A stretch of 64,000 nt of DNA. It comes from Nocardioides sediminis (lineage in GTDB: Bacteria > Actinomycetota > Actinomycetes > Propionibacteriales > Nocardioidaceae). Made by a program: the position numbers and the translations under genes. Of the stretch, positions 59,504-64,000 are shown piece by piece. The DNA is taken from contig NZ_PZYZ01000001.1 in assembly GCF_003047295.1 (NCBI RefSeq), positions 372,001 to 436,000 of the forward strand, in the 5' to 3' direction. Numbering within the stretch: the stretch's first letter is position 1; each line of letters starts with the position of its first letter. The notes beneath the pieces are model-generated. The model saw only the letters and a program-made list of their open reading frames with translations. It was not told where the DNA came from and made no database searches.

Positions 59504-60670
59504 GTGACCCAGGAGCACACGCACAAGACCGGTTTCGAGACGCGAGCGATCCACGCCGGCTACGAGCCGGACGAGATGACGGGGGCGGTCATCCCGCCCA
59601 TCTACGCCACGAGCACCTACAAGCAGGACGGTGTCGGCGGGCTGCGGGGCGGCTACGAGTACAGCCGCTCCGCCAACCCGACCCGTACCGCCCTGGAGGG
59701 TGTCCTGGCGGCCGTCGAGATGGGGGAGAGGGGGCTCGCCTTCGCCAGCGGCCTCGCCGCCGAGGACACCCTGGTCCGCGCGCTCACCCGCCCGGGCGAC
59801 CACGCGGTCATCCCCGACGACGCCTACGGCGGCACCTTCCGACTATTCGACAAGGTCGAGAAGGTCTGGGGCCTGGACCACAGCCCGGCCGCCATCAGTG
59901 ACGTCGACGCCGTCCGCGCCGCGATCCAGCCCGGCCGCACGAAGCTGGTCTGGGTCGAGACGCCCACCAACCCGATGCTCAACGTCGGCGACATCGAGGC
60001 GCTCGCCGCCGTCGCGCACGACGCCGGTGCCCTGCTCGTCGTCGACAACACCTTCGCCTCGCCGTACCTCCAGCAGCCGCTCACCCTCGGCGCCGACGTG
60101 GTCGTGCACTCCACCACCAAGTACGTCGGGGGGCACAGCGACGTCGTCGGCGGTGCGCTGGTCGTCCGCGACCACGAGCTGGCCGACGCGCTCGCCTTCC
60201 ACCAGAACGCGATGGGCGCCGTGGCCGGTCCCTTCGACTGCTTCCTGACCCACCGAGGGCTCAAGACCCTGGGCGTGCGGATGGACCGGCACTGCGACAA
60301 CGCCGAGAAGGTCGTCGAGTTCCTCGGCTCCCACGCCGCGGTCACCGAGGTGATCTACCCGGGTCTGGAGTCGCACCCGGGCCACGCGGTGGCCGCGAGG
60401 CAGATGAAGCGCTTCGGCGGGATGGTCTCCTTCCGCGTGAAGGGCGGCGTCGAGCAGGCGCTGCGGGTGTGCGAGTCGGCACAGGTCTTCACCCTCGGCG
60501 AGTCCCTCGGCGGCGTCGAGTCGCTCATCGAGCACCCGGGGCGGATGACGCACGCGAGCGTCGCGGGCACCGACCTGGAGGTCCCGGCCGACCTGGTCCG
60601 CCTCAGCGTGGGCATCGAGACCGCCGAGGACCTCCTCGCCGACCTCGACCGCGCCCTGGGCGCGAGCTGA
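59504..60670 (+). CDS. metB: cystathionine gamma-synthase
   Basis: 388 residues, PLP enzyme of the Cys/Met metabolism family. YEYSRSANPTRTALEGVLA is the opening, ASGLAAEDTLV the phosphate region, VWVETPTNPMLNVGDIEALA, and the Schiff-base Lys206 in HSTTKYVGGHSDVVGG. ESLGGVESLIEHPGRMTH marks CGS rather than beta-lyase. It makes cystathionine from an activated homoserine and cysteine; cystathionine gamma-lyase activity is a close alternative. Complements cbs at 28975. Confidence 0.92.
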   Translation: MTQEHTHKTGFETRAIHAGYEPDEMTGAVIPPIYATSTYKQDGVGGLRGGYEYSRSANPTRTALEGVLAAVEMGERGLAFASGLAAEDTLVRALTRPGDHAVIPDDAYGGTFRLFDKVEKVWGLDHSPAAISDVDAVRAAIQPGRTKLVWVETPTNPMLNVGDIEALAAVAHDAGALLVVDNTFASPYLQQPLTLGADVVVHSTTKYVGGHSDVVGGALVVRDHELADALAFHQNAMGAVAGPFDCFLTHRGLKTLGVRMDRHCDNAEKVVEFLGSHAAVTEVIYPGLESHPGHAVAARQMKRFGGMVSFRVKGGVEQALRVCESAQVFTLGESLGGVESLIEHPGRMTHASVAGTDLEVPADLVRLSVGIETAEDLLADLDRALGAS

Positions 60671-60682
60671 CGGACCCCGGCC

Positions 60683-62107
60683 ATGAACAGCCCTGAGGCC
60701 GGGAGCACGGCTGTCTGCGTGGACTTCGGGTCCACGTTCACCAAGGCGGCGCTGGTCGACCTCGAGCAGGGACGGATCGTCGCGGCCGCCAGCCACCCCA
60801 CCACCCTGCCGACGGCGCTGCCGGACGGGGAGGTGGTCGGTGACGTCCTCGACGCGTACGACGCGTGCCTGGCGGCGCTCGCCGACCGGGACCCCCGCGC
60901 CCGCGACGCCGAGGTGCTGGCCTGCTCCAGCACCGGTGGTGGCCTGCGCATCGCCGTCGTGGGCAACGAGGAGCTCGTCACCGCCGAGGCCGGCCGTCGC
61001 GTGGCGCTGTCCAGCGGCGGCAAGGTCGTCGCGGTCCGGGCGGTGAGCCGCGGTGACGACCTCGCCGACCTCGGCGAGCCCGACGTGGTCCTGCTGACCG
61101 GCGGCACCGACGGCGGCAACGCCGAACCGCTGCTGGCCGCGGCTCGCGGGATCGTCGAGGGCGGGTGGCGCGGGCCGGTCGTGGTGGCCGGCAACGTGGA
61201 GGCGCAGACCGACGTCGCCGCGGTCCTGGGCGGGCTGCCGGTCGTGCTCGCCGACAACGTCGTGCCCCGCATCGGCGTCCTCGCCCCCGACAGCGCGCGG
61301 GCGGCCATCCGCGAGATGTTCCTGGCGCACGTCATCGGTGGCAAGCACCTCAGCTCCCGGGTCGCGGCCGACGGCCACGAGTTCACGTCCCTGGTCCGCG
61401 GAGCCACGCCCGACGTCGTCCTGACCGGGGTCGAGCTGCTCGCCCGCGGCCTCGGCCCGGAGGCCCCCGGCGCCGGCGACGTCGTCGTCGTGGACGTCGG
61501 CGGCGCCACCACCGACGTGCACAGCGTGGTCGAGCTGGACCCGGAGGACGCGAGCCTGGCACGCGACGTCGTCGCCCAGACCCCCGTGACCCGCACCGTC
61601 GAGGGCGACCTGGGCATGCGGTGGTCGGCGGTCAGCACGGTCGAGGAGGCCGGGCTGCCCGAGCTCGCCGCGGCGGCGTCGCGGCGGCACGACGACCCCG
61701 GCTTCCTGCCCGCCGACGACCCCGAGCACGAGGCCGAGGAACGGGACGCCGACGAGGCGATCGCCCGGGCCGCGATCGCCCTCGCGCTGCGCCGCCACGC
61801 CGGCCGCAGCAAGGTCGTCGTCAGCCCCGAGGGCCGCGTCGTCGAGCGCACCGGCAAGGACCTGCGCGAGGTCGACCTGCTCGTGGGGTCAGGCGGCGTG
61901 CTGCGGCACGGCACCGACGGCGTCGTACGACGCGTGCTCGCGCCCAGCACCGGGGCGCACGTCGAGGGCGGGTGGCAGCTCCCGCGGTCGCCGCGGGTGG
62001 TCGTGGACCGCGACTACGTGCTGGCCGCCGCCGGGCTTCTCGTCGCCGAGCACCCCGTGGCGGCGCACCGGCTGGTGCAGCGGCTGGCGACTGCGGCCAC
62101 CGAGTGA
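60683..62107 (+). CDS. glutamate-mutase MutL/GlmL-type ASKHA protein
   Basis: 474 residues. ASKHA motifs: phosphate 1 VCVDFGSTFTKAALVDL, VVLLTGGTDGGN, and phosphate 2 VVVVDVGGATTDVHSVVE. The rest, VIGGKHLSS, NVVPRIGVLAPDSARAAIREMF and LLVGSGGVLRHG, matches the MutL group linked to coenzyme B12-dependent glutamate mutase (repair or assembly). No mutase subunit genes are in the window, so it is an orphan here; some actinobacteria keep it alone. ATG at 60683 follows metB by 12 bp. The client enzyme is unknown. Confidence 0.85.
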   Translation: MNSPEAGSTAVCVDFGSTFTKAALVDLEQGRIVAAASHPTTLPTALPDGEVVGDVLDAYDACLAALADRDPRARDAEVLACSSTGGGLRIAVVGNEELVTAEAGRRVALSSGGKVVAVRAVSRGDDLADLGEPDVVLLTGGTDGGNAEPLLAAARGIVEGGWRGPVVVAGNVEAQTDVAAVLGGLPVVLADNVVPRIGVLAPDSARAAIREMFLAHVIGGKHLSSRVAADGHEFTSLVRGATPDVVLTGVELLARGLGPEAPGAGDVVVVDVGGATTDVHSVVELDPEDASLARDVVAQTPVTRTVEGDLGMRWSAVSTVEEAGLPELAAAASRRHDDPGFLPADDPEHEAEERDADEAIARAAIALALRRHAGRSKVVVSPEGRVVERTGKDLREVDLLVGSGGVLRHGTDGVVRRVLAPSTGAHVEGGWQLPRSPRVVVDRDYVLAAAGLLVAEHPVAAHRLVQRLATAATE

Positions 62108-62138
62108 GTGCCGCCGTCGGGTGAGCGCCGCCGATGAG

Positions 62139-62144
62139 TAGCCT
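62139..62144 (+). promoter_or_regulatory. -10 box TAGCCT, possible leaderless mini-ORF
   Basis: TAGCCT, 6 bases, then GTG at 62151. That GTG opens a 6-codon frame ending in TGA (62169-62171), which overlaps the AI-2E gene start GTG (62168). It may be a leader peptide, or transcription may simply start there and use GAGGGAG (62152-62158) as ribosome-binding site. Confidence 0.4.
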
Positions 62145-62167
62145 GCACCCGTGAGGGAGACGAGCCG

Positions 62168-63487
62168 GTGAGCACCGGTCACGACGCCGGGCACGGCGCT
62201 GCGGGCGACGCCGACGACGCGCGCCGCGAGCGCCGGGCCTCCCAGCTGGTGCAGCAGTGGGCCGCGCTGCGGGCCGAGCGCCGCCCCGAGCCGATCGCCA
62301 TCACCACCGGGACCAGCAACTTCAGTCGCGCCCAGGTGCCGTGGGGGCTCGACCTGGCCGCTGCCTGGTCATGGCGGATCATCATCATCGCCGTCGCCGC
62401 GCTCGGGATCGCCCGGGTGCTCGCCTACTTCGCGGTCATCACGCTGCCGCTGGCGATCGCCCTGCTGATCGCCGCGCTCGTCGGGCCGGCCGTGGCCCGG
62501 CTCCAGTCGGTCGGGCTGCCGCGGCCGTTGGCCACCGGCATGGTGATGATCGTCGGGATCGCCTTCGTCGGGCTGCTGCTGACCTACGTCGGCCAGCAGG
62601 TCGCCACCGGCGCCCAGGACCTCGCGGCGTCCGTGGTCGAGGGCCTCGGGCAGGTCCGGCGATGGCTGCTGTCCGGGCCGCTCAACCTCACCGACAGCCA
62701 GCTCGAGGGCTGGATCGAGTCAGCCCAGCGCACCATCACCGAGCAGTCCCGCGAGGGCGGCGCGCTGACCCGGGTGACCGAGGTCGGCACCGTGGTCGGG
62801 CACGTGGTGGCGGGCTTCTTCATCATCCTGTTCGCCACCTACTTCTTCCTCGCCGACGGCGACCGCATCTGGGCCTGGCTGGTGCGCCTGGCCCCGCGCG
62901 CGGCACGCGAGCACGTCGACGGCTCGGGCCGGGTCGCGTGGATCTCCCTGACCCAGTTCGTCCGGGCCACGGTGCTGGTGGCGCTGGTCGACGCCCTCGG
63001 CGTCATGGCCGTCGCCGCCGTCCTCGGCGTGCCGTTCGTGCTGGCGATCGGCGTGCTCGTCTTCCTGGGTGCGTTCGTGCCGATGGTGGGCGCCACGGTC
63101 GCCGGCCTCGTCGCCATCCTGGTCGCCCTCGTCGACCAGGGACCGATCACCGCGCTGCTCATGCTGGGCGGCGTGATCCTGGTCCAGCAGATCGAGGGGC
63201 ACGTGCTCCAGCCGTTCCTCATGGGCCGCTTCGTCTCCCTCCACCCGCTCGGCGTCATCGTCGCGATCGGGTGCGGCGTGCTGGTGGCGGGCATCGCCGG
63301 CGCGCTGGTCGCCGTACCCCTCGCCGCCGCCGCCAACGCCGTGGTCAACCACCTCGCCAGCGACCCGGAACCCGAGGACTTCGACTCCCCGGTGACCTCG
63401 GACGAGGAGGAGGCCGAGGTGGAGGAACGAGTGGACGAGCACGACCAGCCCGACCAGCCGGCAGGACGAGAAGGAACCGAAGCGTGA
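62168..63487 (+). CDS. AI-2E family membrane protein (PerM/YhhT-like)
   Basis: 439 residues. After a 60-residue basic N-terminus there are about eight hydrophobic helices. The family region includes LPLAIALLIAALVGPAVARL, LVARVTEVG-type linker, and VGATVAGLVAILVALVDQGPITALLMLGGVILVQQIEGHVLQPFLMGRFVSLHPLGVIVAIGCG, the signature end of the AI-2E transporter family. Functions range from export of AI-2 to Na+/H+ exchange. The C-terminal 60 residues are acidic. The start overlaps a short upstream frame; its stop overlaps the next gene (GTGA). Confidence 0.9.
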   Translation: MSTGHDAGHGAAGDADDARRERRASQLVQQWAALRAERRPEPIAITTGTSNFSRAQVPWGLDLAAAWSWRIIIIAVAALGIARVLAYFAVITLPLAIALLIAALVGPAVARLQSVGLPRPLATGMVMIVGIAFVGLLLTYVGQQVATGAQDLAASVVEGLGQVRRWLLSGPLNLTDSQLEGWIESAQRTITEQSREGGALTRVTEVGTVVGHVVAGFFIILFATYFFLADGDRIWAWLVRLAPRAAREHVDGSGRVAWISLTQFVRATVLVALVDALGVMAVAAVLGVPFVLAIGVLVFLGAFVPMVGATVAGLVAILVALVDQGPITALLMLGGVILVQQIEGHVLQPFLMGRFVSLHPLGVIVAIGCGVLVAGIAGALVAVPLAAAANAVVNHLASDPEPEDFDSPVTSDEEEAEVEERVDEHDQPDQPAGREGTEA

Positions 63488-64000
63488 CCGACGACCACAC
63501 CCCCGACACCGCACCCGACCCGGCGGCCCCCGTCACCCTCGCCGACATCGAGGTCGCCCGCGAGGTGCTCGCGGACATCGCCGTGCGCACACCCATGGAG
63601 GAGTCCCGCTGGCTCTCGGCCCTGGCCGGCGGGCCGGTCAGCCTCAAGTGCGAGAACCTCCAGCGCACCGGCTCCTTCAAGATCCGCGGCGCCTACCTGC
63701 GCATCTCGCGACTCTCACCGGAGGAGCGCGCGCACGGCGTGGTCGCGGCCAGCGCCGGCAACCACGCGCAGGGCGTCGCGCTGGCCGCCAGCACGCTGGG
63801 CATCCGGTCGACCGTCTTCATGCCCGAGGGCGCGCCGATCCCCAAGGAGAAGGCCACCCGGGGGTACGGCGCCGACGTGCGGTTCCACGGCCGCTACCTC
63901 GAGGACGCGCTCGCCGAGGCGCGCCGCTTCGCCGACGAGACCGGGGCCGTCCTCATCCACCCCTTCGACCACCGCGACATCGTCACCGGCCAGGGCACCG
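63484..64000 (+). CDS. ilvA: threonine ammonia-lyase, N-terminal part (partial)
   Basis: The first 172 codons are in the window; the right edge cuts the gene. The PLP attachment motif RTGSFKIRGAY has Lys66, then VAASAGNHAQGVALAASTLGI and VFMPEGAPIPKEKATRGYGADV, as in threonine deaminases. It deaminates threonine to 2-oxobutanoate for isoleucine synthesis or threonine breakdown. A catabolic (TdcB-like) form cannot be excluded without the C-terminal regulatory domain. Coupled to the AI-2E gene by a GTGA overlap. Confidence 0.88.
   Translation, partial: MTDDHTPDTAPDPAAPVTLADIEVAREVLADIAVRTPMEESRWLSALAGGPVSLKCENLQRTGSFKIRGAYLRISRLSPEERAHGVVAASAGNHAQGVALAASTLGIRSTVFMPEGAPIPKEKATRGYGADVRFHGRYLEDALAEARRFADETGAVLIHPFDHRDIVTGQGT

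Overview
The window is about 72% G+C and is chromosomal DNA of a high-GC actinobacterium. It most resembles Nocardioides or another member of the Propionibacteriales. The evidence is the gene order mfd - SurA-like lipoprotein - mazG - eno - divIC/ftsB - DUF501 - ppx, frequent GTG starts, many genes starting 6-7 nt behind a TAnnnT -10 box (leaderless transcripts), an actinobacterial SOS box with a 13E12/DUF222 HNH gene, and a DevR/DevS module. The genus is inference; there is no 16S gene here. I see no rRNA, CRISPR array, transposase or prophage.

Layout. 1-5980: the edge of an exopolysaccharide locus (glycosyltransferase end, TagD-like cytidylyltransferase, polyprenyl-phosphate sugar transferase) with its own regulators (NarL-type response regulator, membrane histidine kinase, atypical LuxR regulator). 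A recurring palindromic operator-like motif occurs in both long intergenic gaps. 6-9.1 kb: a CysQ-like phosphatase, a VOC protein and two divergent lysine-rich secreted proteins. 9.3-26.8 kb: a conserved housekeeping block (mfd, mazG, eno, divIC, DUF501, ppx, type 5 uracil-DNA glycosylase, ACT regulator, peptide deformylase, tRNA). It is interrupted between DUF501 and ppx by a choline-to-glycine-betaine operon (betaine-aldehyde dehydrogenase, choline dehydrogenase, BCCT transporter). The tRNA has a UAA anticodon and leucine-like features but a 5-nt variable loop.

27-35.4 kb: Bax inhibitor-1 family membrane protein, SGNH hydrolase, cystathionine beta-synthase, lipoprotein, a BtuF-like binding protein, TauE/SafE, YihY and YigZ proteins, and TerC behind a probable yybP-ykoY (manganese) riboswitch. 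35.6-39 kb: small regulators, VOC/DinB/YchJ-type proteins and a 42-bp tandem repeat. 39.2-42.7 kb: a dormancy-type module (DevR, DoxX-like protein, DevS-like GAF kinase, PNPOx-fold protein) with DevR-box-like palindromes. 42.8-46.8 kb: a translationally coupled MoxR ATPase - GNAT - VWA operon. 46.8-58.5 kb: small metabolic and stress genes (AarF/UbiB kinase, methyltransferases, lactate dehydrogenase, an ABC exporter, isochorismatase-like hydrolase, SOS-boxed HNH endonuclease, MsrA). 58.6-64 kb: a secreted protein with tail-fibre-like repeats, cystathionine gamma-synthase, an orphan MutL/GlmL-type ASKHA protein, an AI-2E family permease and the start of threonine ammonia-lyase.

How genes work together: cbs and metB give both arms of transsulfuration; the bet genes import and oxidise choline; DevS-DevR probably responds to oxygen or redox state and controls neighbouring genes; the MoxR-VWA pair looks like a chaperone-type ATPase with its adaptor. 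Long open frames antisense to real genes were treated as high-GC artefacts.
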